From Clostridiales bacterium (GTDB lineage: Bacteria; Bacillota; Clostridia; Monoglobales; Monoglobaceae), in contig JAHZIG010000004.1 in assembly GCA_019419865.1 (NCBI GenBank), positions 1-64,000 of the forward strand: a stretch of DNA of 64,000 nucleotides, given 5' to 3'. The notes under the pieces are model-generated. The model ran no database searches, was not told where the DNA came from, and saw only the letters and a program-made list of their open reading frames with translations. How positions within the stretch are numbered: position 1 is the first letter of the stretch; each line of letters begins with the position of its first letter. The position numbers were made by a program, and so were the translations under genes. Shown in pieces: positions 28,710 to 36,993 of this stretch.

Positions 28710-28744
28710 CTTTTGCCTCCAAAGTAATTTGAATAATATATCTA

Positions 28745-28773
28745 ATTATACTATAATAACGCCCGGGTGTCAA
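28745..28773 (-). promoter_or_regulatory. aroF promoter
   Basis: Minus-strand TTGACA (28768-28773), 17 bases, TATAAT (28745-28750): a near-consensus sigma-A promoter with a short leader of about 30 bases. Confidence 0.8.
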
Positions 28774-28800
28774 AATAATACTCATAAAATTATAAAGGCA

Positions 28801-28826
28801 AAAAGCCCGCTGAAAAACGGGCTTTT
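28801..28826 (-). terminator. Terminator after the GH88/105 gene
   Basis: AAAAGCCCG (28801-28809) and CGGGCTTTT (28818-28826) form a perfect 9-bp stem; on the minus strand the arm ends in T residues. It lies 40 bases past the stop codon. Confidence 0.75.
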
Positions 28827-28865
28827 CACGCTTAAAAATATCGCTCTCTAATTTTTCAAAAGATA

Positions 28866-29966
28866 TTAATAAATATATTCCGCGGCCAAGAACAGGAACG
28901 GCCCTACGCCCTTGCAGTCGTTTTCGGTAACCGGCTCGCTGAAGTAGTAATCTAAAGAACCGTCGCGACGCGGGTTATCCGCAGGACCTAAGCCAGCTAC
29001 AGCGCAGCAGTTTTTAAGGTATGCAAAGTCGCCGTTCACTCTTATAAATTCGTTAAAGATCCCGTCTACAGCCTTTTCAAGATACGGCTTATAAGTCGCC
29101 TCGTCGATATAATTATATTTAATACCCTTGTTCATTGCATACGCGAACATACAAGAGCATGTTGATTCTTTATAGTTGTCCGAGCGTCTGTTATCCAATA
29201 CCTGGTACCAAACGCCGCTCTCGTCCTGATATTTAACGACGTTGCTAAGTACTTTATTGAGCATATCAATAAGCGTCTTACGTCCCGGATGATCGTCGGG
29301 GATAAAGTCGAGCACGTCTACCATAGCCATGCAGAACCAGCCGCAGGATCTTCCCCATACGTTAAGCGAGCGACCCGTATTCTTATCGGCCCAGAATACT
29401 TCGCGGCTCTCGTCGCATGCGTGCGCGTATAATCCGCATCTCGGCTCGTACGTGCTGCGCTCGGCTATAACGAATTGATTTACGATATCGTCGAATTCTT
29501 CAGGATGACCGCATTCCTTTGCGTATTGAGCGCAGAACGGCTCGCCCATGAACAGACCGTCGAGCCAAATCTGATTCGGGTAGATCAATTTATGAAAATA
29601 AGCCCCGGATTTTGTACGCGGATGAGTTCTCAGCTGACTTTTTAGAAGCTCGACGGCTTTTATGTACTTCTCCTCGCCTGTCTTGTTATATAGCCAGAAA
29701 CAATCTTTTCCGTTATTGATATGGTCGATATTGTAAACGGTTGGATTATATGTATTTATTGTTCCGTCGTCGTTAATGAAATAATCCATACTTTCTTTTA
29801 TGTAATCAAAATATTCCTGTTTGTTTGTCTTTTCGTACAGAGTGCCTATACCAAGCAGAGTCAGACCGCAGTCGTACTGCCATTTCTTGCTGATGATCGG
29901 CGAATGATCGCGCATGATCGAGTTTGCCATTTTTTCAGCCGTAACAAAAAACTGCTGTTTATCCAT
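28866..29966 (-). CDS. Unsaturated glucuronyl/rhamnogalacturonyl hydrolase (GH88/GH105)
   Basis: A 366-residue alpha/alpha-barrel hydrolase of the YteR/YesR type, which removes unsaturated galacturonic acid from products of pectin lyases. Characteristic segments: WQYDCGLTLLGI, WLDGLFMGEPF (catalytic Asp), WGRSCGWFCMAMVD and SCMFAYAMNKG. No signal peptide, so it acts on imported oligosaccharides. The ATG at 29966 follows GGAGGA closely; an upstream in-frame start at 29996 does not. It diverges from the sugar isomerase gene across a region with direct repeats. Confidence 0.9.
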   Translation of the reverse strand: MDKQQFFVTAEKMANSIMRDHSPIISKKWQYDCGLTLLGIGTLYEKTNKQEYFDYIKESMDYFINDDGTINTYNPTVYNIDHINNGKDCFWLYNKTGEEKYIKAVELLKSQLRTHPRTKSGAYFHKLIYPNQIWLDGLFMGEPFCAQYAKECGHPEEFDDIVNQFVIAERSTYEPRCGLYAHACDESREVFWADKNTGRSLNVWGRSCGWFCMAMVDVLDFIPDDHPGRKTLIDMLNKVLSNVVKYQDESGVWYQVLDNRRSDNYKESTCSCMFAYAMNKGIKYNYIDEATYKPYLEKAVDGIFNEFIRVNGDFAYLKNCCAVAGLGPADNPRRDGSLDYYFSEPVTENDCKGVGPFLFLAAEYIY

Positions 29967-30038
29967 AATTAATTCCTCCGTAAATATATATTTCAAATTT
30001 TATTTTTCATATTAAATACGTCGTTTTAGAGCGGTTTT

Positions 30039-30074
30039 AAATCCACTTTTTATAAAATTATACAAATCCACTTT
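30039..30074 (-). promoter_or_regulatory. Direct repeats flanking the GH88/105 promoter -10
   Basis: AAATCCACTTT occurs twice, at 30039-30049 and 30064-30074, exactly 25 bp apart, on either side of a minus-strand TATAAT (30057-30062). Paired direct repeats are typical of AraC-type regulators, which often control pectin genes. No regulator gene is adjacent. Confidence 0.5.
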
Positions 30075-30162
30075 ACTATATAATATATAATAAATTAGCT
30101 TTTAATACAATAGATATGTTCATAACTACTCAGTTTTTTAGTATAATTGAACAAATAAACTG

Positions 30163-30191
30163 TTGACTTAATTTTAAAAATATTTTATAAT
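30163..30191 (+). promoter_or_regulatory. Promoter of the sugar isomerase gene
   Basis: TTGACT (30163-30168), 17 bases, TATAAT (30186-30191), 57 bases before the start codon. Confidence 0.75.
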
Positions 30192-30247
30192 TTTTTTAAT
30201 GTAAATTTTTGTACACAATTTGATAAAAAAGGTTAGGTGAACGCAAT

Positions 30248-31084
30248 ATGTTGAGTAATTTAAACTTGGGAATGAGAGGTCACGACACCGAGGCGGAAGA
30301 TATTTTTGCGCTTTCGGAAATACTTGGAAAAGCCGGCGTTAAACACGTTCAACTTGCTTTAAAAAAGTCGTTTAAAAGTATCAACTGGGGCGAAGGGACT
30401 CTTACGCCGTCTTTTGCAAGACTTATGAAGGACGTTTTGGCCGAAAACGGCGTCAGGGTCTCTATTCTCGGCTGTTATATAAACCCCGTCCATCCCGACG
30501 AGGCTGTCAGGAGAGAACAGCTTGACTGGTTCAAGGCCAACTTAAAGTTCGCCAAATATTTAGACTGCGATATGGTCGGCACGGAGACCGGATTCTGCAA
30601 CTCAATCGAGGAGACGCACACCGAGGAAAACTATCAAAGATTCCTAACAAGCATGAAGGAACTTGTAGAATGCGCAGAAAAACTGGGAACGATCGTCGGA
30701 GTCGAGGCCGTGACCAAGCATAGTATGTATAACCCGGCAATGACCAAAAGATTTTTGGACGATATAAATTCGCCTAACGTTTCAATAATATACGACCCCG
30801 TTAATATCTCTGATATAAACGATATAGAGAGCCAGCATAAGATTGTGGACGAGGTCTACAGCCTATACGGAAACCGGATAGCGGTTCTTCACTTTAAAGA
30901 CTACGAGGTAATAGACGGCAAAAAAGAGGGCAGACTCGCCTGCGACGGCGTATTTGATTACGAATATCTTTTTAAATACGTAAAGCGGTACAGTCCGTTT
31001 ATCGACGCGATCTTGGAGACAAACAGCGAGTATAACTTTAAGGACACCGCAGAAAAAGTGATGAAGAGATGGAACAACGTTTAA
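30248..31084 (+). CDS. Sugar phosphate isomerase/epimerase, TIM-barrel (AP endonuclease 2 family)
   Basis: A 278-residue xylose-isomerase-like barrel. Probable metal ligands: Glu in VGVEAV (about 157), Asp in IYDPVN (about 182), His in AVLHFKD (about 217) and Glu in ILETNSE (about 258). An AGGTGA site precedes the ATG. It diverges from the pectin hydrolase gene, so a role in uronate or rhamnose catabolism is likely. The substrate cannot be named. Confidence 0.86.
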   Translation: MLSNLNLGMRGHDTEAEDIFALSEILGKAGVKHVQLALKKSFKSINWGEGTLTPSFARLMKDVLAENGVRVSILGCYINPVHPDEAVRREQLDWFKANLKFAKYLDCDMVGTETGFCNSIEETHTEENYQRFLTSMKELVECAEKLGTIVGVEAVTKHSMYNPAMTKRFLDDINSPNVSIIYDPVNISDINDIESQHKIVDEVYSLYGNRIAVLHFKDYEVIDGKKEGRLACDGVFDYEYLFKYVKRYSPFIDAILETNSEYNFKDTAEKVMKRWNNV

Positions 31085-31133
31085 CGCCGCTCCGCCGACT
31101 TTATATTAAATGATTGATTAGAGGAATCTTAAA

Positions 31134-31637
31134 ATGACTGATAGAGAAAAACAAATACACGAAATTAAAAAGAGGATGATAGAATTTTACGCGTCAGATC
31201 CTAAGCGGACGTTTCATTTTTTCAGCGTCTATAACTTCGCCGCCGTCATCGGCAAAGAGGAGGAGCTTAGCGACTACGAGACGTATATCCTGCTGACCGC
31301 CGCGTTGGTTCACGATATCGGGATCAAAGCGAGCGAAGAGAAATATAACAGTTCGTCCGGCAAGTATCAAGAGTTGGAGGGACCGCCGCTGGCCGAGAAT
31401 ATGCTCGCCGACGTCGGTTATGATAAAAAGGATATAGATCGGATATGCTTTCTGGTCGGAAATCATCATTCTTATGATAAAGTGGACGGTATTGATTTTC
31501 AAATATTGATCGAAGCGGATTTTATTGTAAACGCGTACGAAGATGGTTTGAAAGCCGACTCTATAAGGGCGCTTTCAAAGAATGTCTTTAAGACGAAGAG
31601 CGGAACCAAAATACTTAATACGCTTTATTTAGATTAG
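31134..31637 (+). CDS. HD-domain phosphohydrolase
   Basis: A 167-residue HD-superfamily protein. The HD metal site is VHDIG (about residues 59-63), with further ligands in the early TFHFFSV and in GNHHSYD. No nucleotide-cyclase or other domain is attached. It begins 49 bases after the isomerase gene and ends before a terminator, so the two probably share a transcript. The substrate is unknown. Confidence 0.85.
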   Translation: MTDREKQIHEIKKRMIEFYASDPKRTFHFFSVYNFAAVIGKEEELSDYETYILLTAALVHDIGIKASEEKYNSSSGKYQELEGPPLAENMLADVGYDKKDIDRICFLVGNHHSYDKVDGIDFQILIEADFIVNAYEDGLKADSIRALSKNVFKTKSGTKILNTLYLD

Positions 31638-31671
31638 CGCTCCCAAGTTACAGCAGATATATAATTTTATT

Positions 31672-31704
31672 TTGCCGGCGAAAATAATCGTCGGCAATTT
31701 TTTT
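31672..31704 (+). terminator. Terminator after the HD-domain gene
   Basis: A 10-bp stem with one G-U pair (31672-31681 with 31688-31697) is followed by seven T. Confidence 0.85.
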
Positions 31705-31760
31705 ATATTTTTAAAATGTCGCAATATGTGATTTTAATCAAAAAAATTATTAATTTTAAA

Positions 31761-31789
31761 TTGATGTTTGGTAACATTTATGTTATAAT
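31761..31789 (+). promoter_or_regulatory. Promoter of the DUF6062 gene
   Basis: TTGATG (31761-31766), 17 bases, TATAAT (31784-31789). Confidence 0.7.
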
Positions 31790-31868
31790 AAGCATCGTAT
31801 TACATAAGAGCTTATGATCCCAATTTATTATTTAAGGATCATAAAGACTGATTGGAGAATGATTTCTG

Positions 31869-32621
31869 ATGAAGGAAAAAATTTATACCATTCCGGTAAA
31901 CGAAGCGCTGGAACAGGACGGAGAATGTCTATTCTGTACTCTTAACAACAAACTGGAGGAGGAAATTTTAAATTACATCCTCGGCGCCTCTTATATGGAA
32001 GAAGATATCCGCGGCGAAACGGACAAAATGGGATTTTGCGAATATCATTACAGGCAGATGTACGACGCGCAGAACCGTCTCGGCGTCGCGTTGATGCTCG
32101 ATACCCATCTCAAAAAGATCAACCGCGATCTTAAAGATCTGCTCGACGACGAGCTTAAAGCGGCGGAGGACGGCAAAAAAAAAGGGTTGTTTAAAAAAGA
32201 AGAACACGACTCGAAGCTAATCGAGTATCTTGATAACATCGAAGATTCGTGCTACGCCTGCAACAGAATGCAGGGGCGGATGAACAGTTATATAGATACT
32301 TTCTTTTATCTTTGGAAGACCAGCGAAGAGTTTAGGGAAAAGGTTGTAGGCTCCAAAGGATTTTGTCTTAAACATTTTAGTATGCTTGTAAAAGAGGGTA
32401 AAAAAAGATATAATAAAAACGAATATTTAGCGATGTTAAAGGCGCTTTTCCCGCGCATGGAGGAAAATTTCAAACGAGTTTCGGACGATATAGATTGGTT
32501 CGTGAAAAAATTCGACTACAGATATGAAAACGAGCCCTGGAAAAATTCAAAGGACGCTTTGCCCAGAGCTATCACCAAGGTATCGGGTATCGACGTCGAA
32601 TTTAAGTCGGAGCTCAGATAA
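31869..32621 (+). CDS. DUF6062 protein with duplicated cysteine/histidine motifs
   Basis: A 250-residue soluble, helical protein. Two similar halves each carry CxxC and a later Cys-x-x-His: GECLFC (about 18-23) with GFCEYHY (about 56-62), and DSCYAC (about 128) with GFCLKHF (about 162). This arrangement suggests two zinc or other metal sites. The central stretch (about 80-118) is very lysine/glutamate-rich. The family is common in Clostridia and has no proven function; some database names calling it a transport component are unsupported by sequence. It has its own promoter. Confidence 0.85.
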   Translation: MKEKIYTIPVNEALEQDGECLFCTLNNKLEEEILNYILGASYMEEDIRGETDKMGFCEYHYRQMYDAQNRLGVALMLDTHLKKINRDLKDLLDDELKAAEDGKKKGLFKKEEHDSKLIEYLDNIEDSCYACNRMQGRMNSYIDTFFYLWKTSEEFREKVVGSKGFCLKHFSMLVKEGKKRYNKNEYLAMLKALFPRMEENFKRVSDDIDWFVKKFDYRYENEPWKNSKDALPRAITKVSGIDVEFKSELR

Positions 32622-32782
32622 ACGTCCATATATATTTGGATATATTCTGCCGCGCGGCGATGTAATTCGATAACAAAGAAGTCGATCGTTGCAAACGATA
32701 AATAAAAGAACAACTCGCGGAGCTTACGCGGTTTGTTGAAGCGAAGTGAATTTGTCGATTAAAATAGCAAGAGGTAATTTAA

Positions 32783-34039
32783 ATGAATATGATTGAGCTT
32801 ATAACGAAGAAAAAAGAGGGCGGAGCTTTAAGCAAAGACGAACTCAAATACTTCGTCGACGGATACGTCCGCGGCGATATTCCCGACTATCAAGCGTCCG
32901 CTTTTTTGATGGCGGTATATTTCCAAGGTATGGACGCTGAAGAAACATACTTGCTGACCAAAGCGATGATCGAGAGCGGCGAAACTTTGGATCTATCCGG
33001 AATAAACGGCGTGAAACTCGACAAACATTCCACGGGCGGCGTGGGAGACAAGACGTCGCTTATCGTAGCGCCGATCGTCGCCGCGCGCGGGGGTAAGGTC
33101 GCTAAAATGTCGGGGCGCGGTCTCGGCCACACCGGAGGCACGATAGATAAGCTCGAGTCGATCGACGGCTTTAAGACGTCTATACGTATACAAGAATTTA
33201 TAAATAACGTAAACGATATAGGCCTTTCGATAATCGGGCAGACCGGCGAGCTCGTTCCCGCCGACAAAAAGCTGTACAGACTCAGAGACGTCACCGCCAC
33301 AGTCGACAGCCTTCCGCTCATAGCTTCGAGCATAATGAGTAAAAAGATAGCCGCCGGAGCGGACGCAGTTATACTCGATATCAAATACGGTTCGGGCGCG
33401 TTTATGAAGGATATCGAAAGCGCGCGCGAGCTTGGAGAGAGCATGAAAGAGATAGGCGCAAGAGCCGGCAAAAAAGTCGGCTATATACTTTCGGATATGA
33501 ACGAACCGGAAGGCAGGGCTATAGGCAATTCTCTTGAAGTGATCGAGGCCGTCGAAGTCTTAAAGGGCGGCGGCGAGACTAAGCTTAGAGAAACGTGCGT
33601 GGGCGTCGCGGCCGCAATGCTTGAAGCGGGCGGTTTTGGGAGCCATGACCAATGCGTTGAAATGTCCGAAACAAGCATCGACGACGGCTCGGCCTTTGAA
33701 AAGCTTAAGCAGATGGTCGAGAGACAGGGCGGCAGAAGCGAAATGCTGGACGATACGTCTCTGTTCAAACGCGCTAAGCTCCAATATCGGCTTTTAGCCG
33801 AATCAGACGGCGTTATTACCGGTATGAACACGACGCAAATCGGGCTGGCTTCGGTCGCGCTTGGAGCCGGAAGAAAAAGGCTAAACGACGATATAGATTA
33901 TTCCGCAGGGATAATTGTTGAGAAAAAGACCGGCGAAGCCGTAAAAAAAGGCGACTGTTTAGCCGTTCTTCACACCTCGGATAAGGAAAAGCTTTTGGAA
34001 GGCGCACGATTATATTTAAACGCCCTGAATATTGAATGA
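32783..34039 (+). CDS. pdp: Pyrimidine-nucleoside phosphorylase
   Basis: A 418-residue thymidine/pyrimidine-nucleoside phosphorylase, which splits uridine, thymidine or deoxyuridine with phosphate for salvage. Signatures: KHSTGGVGDKTSL (phosphate site, about 81-93), SGRGLGHTGGTIDKLE (about 111-126) and LDIKYGSGAFMK. The C-terminal domain is present but the protein is about 15 residues shorter than usual. An AAGAGGT site precedes the ATG. No other nucleoside genes are adjacent. Confidence 0.95.
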   Translation: MNMIELITKKKEGGALSKDELKYFVDGYVRGDIPDYQASAFLMAVYFQGMDAEETYLLTKAMIESGETLDLSGINGVKLDKHSTGGVGDKTSLIVAPIVAARGGKVAKMSGRGLGHTGGTIDKLESIDGFKTSIRIQEFINNVNDIGLSIIGQTGELVPADKKLYRLRDVTATVDSLPLIASSIMSKKIAAGADAVILDIKYGSGAFMKDIESARELGESMKEIGARAGKKVGYILSDMNEPEGRAIGNSLEVIEAVEVLKGGGETKLRETCVGVAAAMLEAGGFGSHDQCVEMSETSIDDGSAFEKLKQMVERQGGRSEMLDDTSLFKRAKLQYRLLAESDGVITGMNTTQIGLASVALGAGRKRLNDDIDYSAGIIVEKKTGEAVKKGDCLAVLHTSDKEKLLEGARLYLNALNIE

Positions 34040-34179
34040 TCCGCATCGCAGAAGAGGAAGATGCGTATTATAAAGAATAGCAATATAAGCGAGTTTCTAT
34101 TATTCTAAGATATACAGAAATAAAATATTAAGTAAAGGAGAAAACGGGCGCGGCTGAATCGCGCTCAAATAAACGTATT

Positions 34180-35142
34180 ATGAAATTTTTAAAATTTTTG
34201 GGATACACCGGTCTCGGAGCCTTAGCCGCTGATTTTTCGGCGGGCGCGTATATATTTAATACGACGGTTGTCAGAGAGAACACGTCGTTTAAACGCACGA
34301 CAAGTCTGACCGGAGTAAATTGGGAGAGATATGATAAAGAACGCAAGGAAATATTTCAAAAGCTTGACGACAGCGAAAAAGAAGATCATTACATCAAATC
34401 ATACGACGGACTAAAGCTTCACGGTCAGTATTTTAAAGGCTGGTACGACGAAGAACCCGCCGTAAAGCGCGTAGCCATATGCTTTCACGGCTATACAAGT
34501 CAGGGAATCGGCAATAACAGCGCCGCTTCAATGTTTTTCCTGGATAACGGCTTCGACGTTTTGTTTCCCGACGCGCGCGCCCATGGCGAGAGCGAGGGCA
34601 AGTACATTGGCTTCGGCTGCCTCGACAGGTTCGACGGACTCGAATGGGTAAAATTTATACAGAATATGCATAAAGAGGCCGACGCCGAAGGACGGCTCGA
34701 AATATATCTCTACGGCGTATCGATGGGCGGCGCCACCGTGTGCATGATGAGCGGGCTCGAGCTGCCGGACTGCGTTAAAGGCATAATATCGGACTGCGCG
34801 TTTACCTCAGCGGAATACGTTTTTAAAACCGTGATCAAAAATAAGTTTAACCTTCCGGTTCCGCCGATCTTATTCGCTACAAATATCATATGTAAAAACG
34901 TAGCCGGGTACGGTTTAAACGAATGTAATTCGGCGATCGAGGTCAGGAAAGCAAAAGTTCCGATGCTGTTTATACACGGCTCGGCCGATAAGTTCATACC
35001 GGTTGAAATGTGTTATGAGATATTCGAACGCTGCGCGTCCAGAAAAGATATCTTAATAGTCGAAGGCGCCGTGCACGTGGAATCATACTACAAGGCTCGC
35101 GAAGAATATGAGAATAAGATGAAGTCCTTCTTTGGATTTTAA
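34180..35142 (+). CDS. Membrane-anchored alpha/beta hydrolase (tandem copy 1)
   Basis: A 320-residue protein with an N-terminal hydrophobic anchor (about 5-27) and a hydrolase domain: FHGYTSQG, PDARAHGESEG, nucleophile in YGVSMGGA (about 185), DCAF, acid in HGSADKFIP and His in EGAVHVESY. The same architecture is found in hydrolases related to YqkD/YfhR. It is followed 46 bases later by a close copy. Likely orientation is anchored with the catalytic domain outside. The substrate is unknown. Confidence 0.85.
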   Translation: MKFLKFLGYTGLGALAADFSAGAYIFNTTVVRENTSFKRTTSLTGVNWERYDKERKEIFQKLDDSEKEDHYIKSYDGLKLHGQYFKGWYDEEPAVKRVAICFHGYTSQGIGNNSAASMFFLDNGFDVLFPDARAHGESEGKYIGFGCLDRFDGLEWVKFIQNMHKEADAEGRLEIYLYGVSMGGATVCMMSGLELPDCVKGIISDCAFTSAEYVFKTVIKNKFNLPVPPILFATNIICKNVAGYGLNECNSAIEVRKAKVPMLFIHGSADKFIPVEMCYEIFERCASRKDILIVEGAVHVESYYKAREEYENKMKSFFGF

Positions 35143-35188
35143 GATTATTCTTTAATAATATATAATACAATTAAAGGGTGATGAATAT

Positions 35189-36181
35189 ATGAAAAAGAAG
35201 ATAGGTATTATAATATCCTTGGTAGTCGTTATCGCATTATCCGTTGATATAACCGCCGCCGTTTATCTTTTTAACACCACGATAGTGAGAGAACACGCTT
35301 CCGCCGGGCGGGCGCAAAGCTTTACCGGGGTCGATTGGGAAATATACGGCGATATCAGGGATGAAATGCAGCGGACTTTCGCGGAAAGTAAAGCGGGAGA
35401 ATATTACATAGAGTCGGACGACGGACTCAATCTTTACGGCCAATATTTTGAGAGTCCCGCCGCGGAACAATCCGACTATATAGACGGCGCGGAACCGGCG
35501 CTGAAAAGAGTCGCGATCTGTTTTCACGGATATACGGGCTACGGAGGCGGTAATTCGAGCGCGGCCGCGATGTTTTTCTTAAATAACGGCTTCGACGTGC
35601 TGATACCCGACGCGAGAGCGCATGGACAAAGCGAAGGAGATTACGTAGGTTTCGGCTGCCTCGATAGATTCGACGGACTGAAATGGGTAGAATTTATTCA
35701 AGATATGTACAGTTCGGAAGCCGACGCGGGTAGGCTTGAGATATATCTTTACGGGACTTCAATGGGCGGCGCCACCGTGTGCATGATGAGTTCGCTCGAT
35801 CTTCCGGACAGCGTAAAAGGCATCGTCTCAGACTGCGCGTTCACCTCGCCCGAAGAAATATTTGGGAATATATTAAGAAGTAAATACTACGTTCCCTCGA
35901 CGCCGATCCTGTTTGTCGCAAATATATTGTGTCAAAATACCGCTGGATATTCGCTTGACGAATGTAATTCGGCTGAAGAGGTCAAATACGCCGATATTCC
36001 TATGCTGTTTATACACGGCTCTGCGGATAGTTTTATCCCGGTCGAAATGTGCTATGAAATATACGAAAACTGCGCGTCGAGAAAGGATATCCTAATCGTA
36101 GACGGAGCGGCGCATATAGAATCTTACTATAAAGCTCGCGACCAATACGAACAGAAGATAAAAGAGTTTTTTGGAATTTGA
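35189..36181 (+). CDS. Membrane-anchored alpha/beta hydrolase (tandem copy 2)
   Basis: A 330-residue paralogue of the preceding protein (about two thirds of aligned positions look identical). The same anchor (about 4-25), nucleophile in YGTSMGGA, HGSADSFIP and catalytic His in DGAAHIESY are present. It has a small insert (about 90-104) before FHGYTGYGGG. A GGGTGAT site precedes the ATG. The pair arose by gene duplication and is probably cotranscribed. Confidence 0.85.
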   Translation: MKKKIGIIISLVVVIALSVDITAAVYLFNTTIVREHASAGRAQSFTGVDWEIYGDIRDEMQRTFAESKAGEYYIESDDGLNLYGQYFESPAAEQSDYIDGAEPALKRVAICFHGYTGYGGGNSSAAAMFFLNNGFDVLIPDARAHGQSEGDYVGFGCLDRFDGLKWVEFIQDMYSSEADAGRLEIYLYGTSMGGATVCMMSSLDLPDSVKGIVSDCAFTSPEEIFGNILRSKYYVPSTPILFVANILCQNTAGYSLDECNSAEEVKYADIPMLFIHGSADSFIPVEMCYEIYENCASRKDILIVDGAAHIESYYKARDQYEQKIKEFFGI

Positions 36182-36269
36182 TAAAGTTCGGTTTATAGGT
36201 TCCTTAAAAGCCTAAATATATTATAAAAGGAGAATACGCTGTCTAAAACTAAGCGTATATAATGCTGTT

Positions 36270-36464
36270 ATGAATTATAAAATATGGTTTTTATTGATGC
36301 TCATCCCGGTAATTTGCGTCGGAATTCTTCAATTTTTTGCGCATCCTCAATGGATAAATTATATATTACTATTTACCGCGCTTGTATTCGGAGTTCTTGG
36401 CGCGCTCGATAAGATGGACAGGGATAAAAACAAGAAGAACCTTAAAACGAAAAAGAAAAAATAA
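36270..36464 (+). CDS. Small two-helix membrane protein
   Basis: A 64-residue protein with two hydrophobic segments (about 5-24 and 29-46) and a lysine-rich tail. The nearest good ribosome site (AAGGAG, about 36230) is some 35 bases before the ATG, so the start is uncertain or translation depends on another signal. No family recognised. Confidence 0.5.
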   Translation: MNYKIWFLLMLIPVICVGILQFFAHPQWINYILLFTALVFGVLGALDKMDRDKNKKNLKTKKKK

Positions 36465-36500
36465 CCGCGGCTGTGAGAAAATTTTACAGTAATAATATTT

Positions 36501-36537
36501 AAGGATCGTTTCAAAGCTTGGCTCTGACTCGATCCTT
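36501..36537. terminator. Hairpin between converging genes
   Basis: AAGGATCG (36501-36508) pairs with CGATCCTT (36530-36537); only weak T/AT runs follow on either side. It overlaps the stop codon of the minus-strand gene. Confidence 0.45.
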
Positions 36538-36950
36538 TATTTTACTCCAACGCCGTATTCAATCAATAATTTATGAACGTATTCAAAGCACAGGCCTACA
36601 ATAAACCAGAGCGGAGCGTAATCCAAGCGTATCACGCCCATAACGCTGCAAACGCCGTCGTAGCGCCATGCTTCGATGTGAAAAGCTCTCAGAGCCATTC
36701 CGCTTACAAATTCAATCAAAAATATGACCGTCGTCCATACGCAGCCGCGTACAAACCAATTTTGATCGGATATCAGGTTATGGATAGGTTCCATTATAAA
36801 AACGGCCGCGCCGTAAATAAAAAACATCCATATCGACGTATGTCCGATCAAGTTCCGGTTGTGAATGGAGACAGTCGATATACCCGTCCAAACTATCTCC
36901 ATGTTTAAACCTATTAGTCCGTAAATAATATATCTTATCAGCATATTCAT
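36537..36950 (-). CDS. CmpB-type putative ABC transporter permease (PF06541-like)
   Basis: About 137 residues with four hydrophobic segments. GLNMEIVWTG, GHTSIWMFFIYG and WRYDGVCSVMGVI resemble the ABC_trans_CmpB family, which despite its name lacks proven transport partners. It lies directly behind feoB (about 25-45 bases) on the same strand. A TTG at 36968 and ATGs at 36950 and 36944 are possible starts, and none has a strong site. Confidence 0.7.
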   Translation of the reverse strand: MNMLIRYIIYGLIGLNMEIVWTGISTVSIHNRNLIGHTSIWMFFIYGAAVFIMEPIHNLISDQNWFVRGCVWTTVIFLIEFVSGMALRAFHIEAWRYDGVCSVMGVIRLDYAPLWFIVGLCFEYVHKLLIEYGVGVK

Positions 36951-36993
36951 ATTATTTCTTAAAATCAATAATATATTCGCAGATATTTCAATT

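Noticed and set aside
32690..32765. An imperfect hairpin before the pyrimidine-nucleoside phosphorylase gene as a riboswitch or terminator
   Set aside because: Two mismatches in an 11-bp stem, no T run, and no resemblance to known leader classes.
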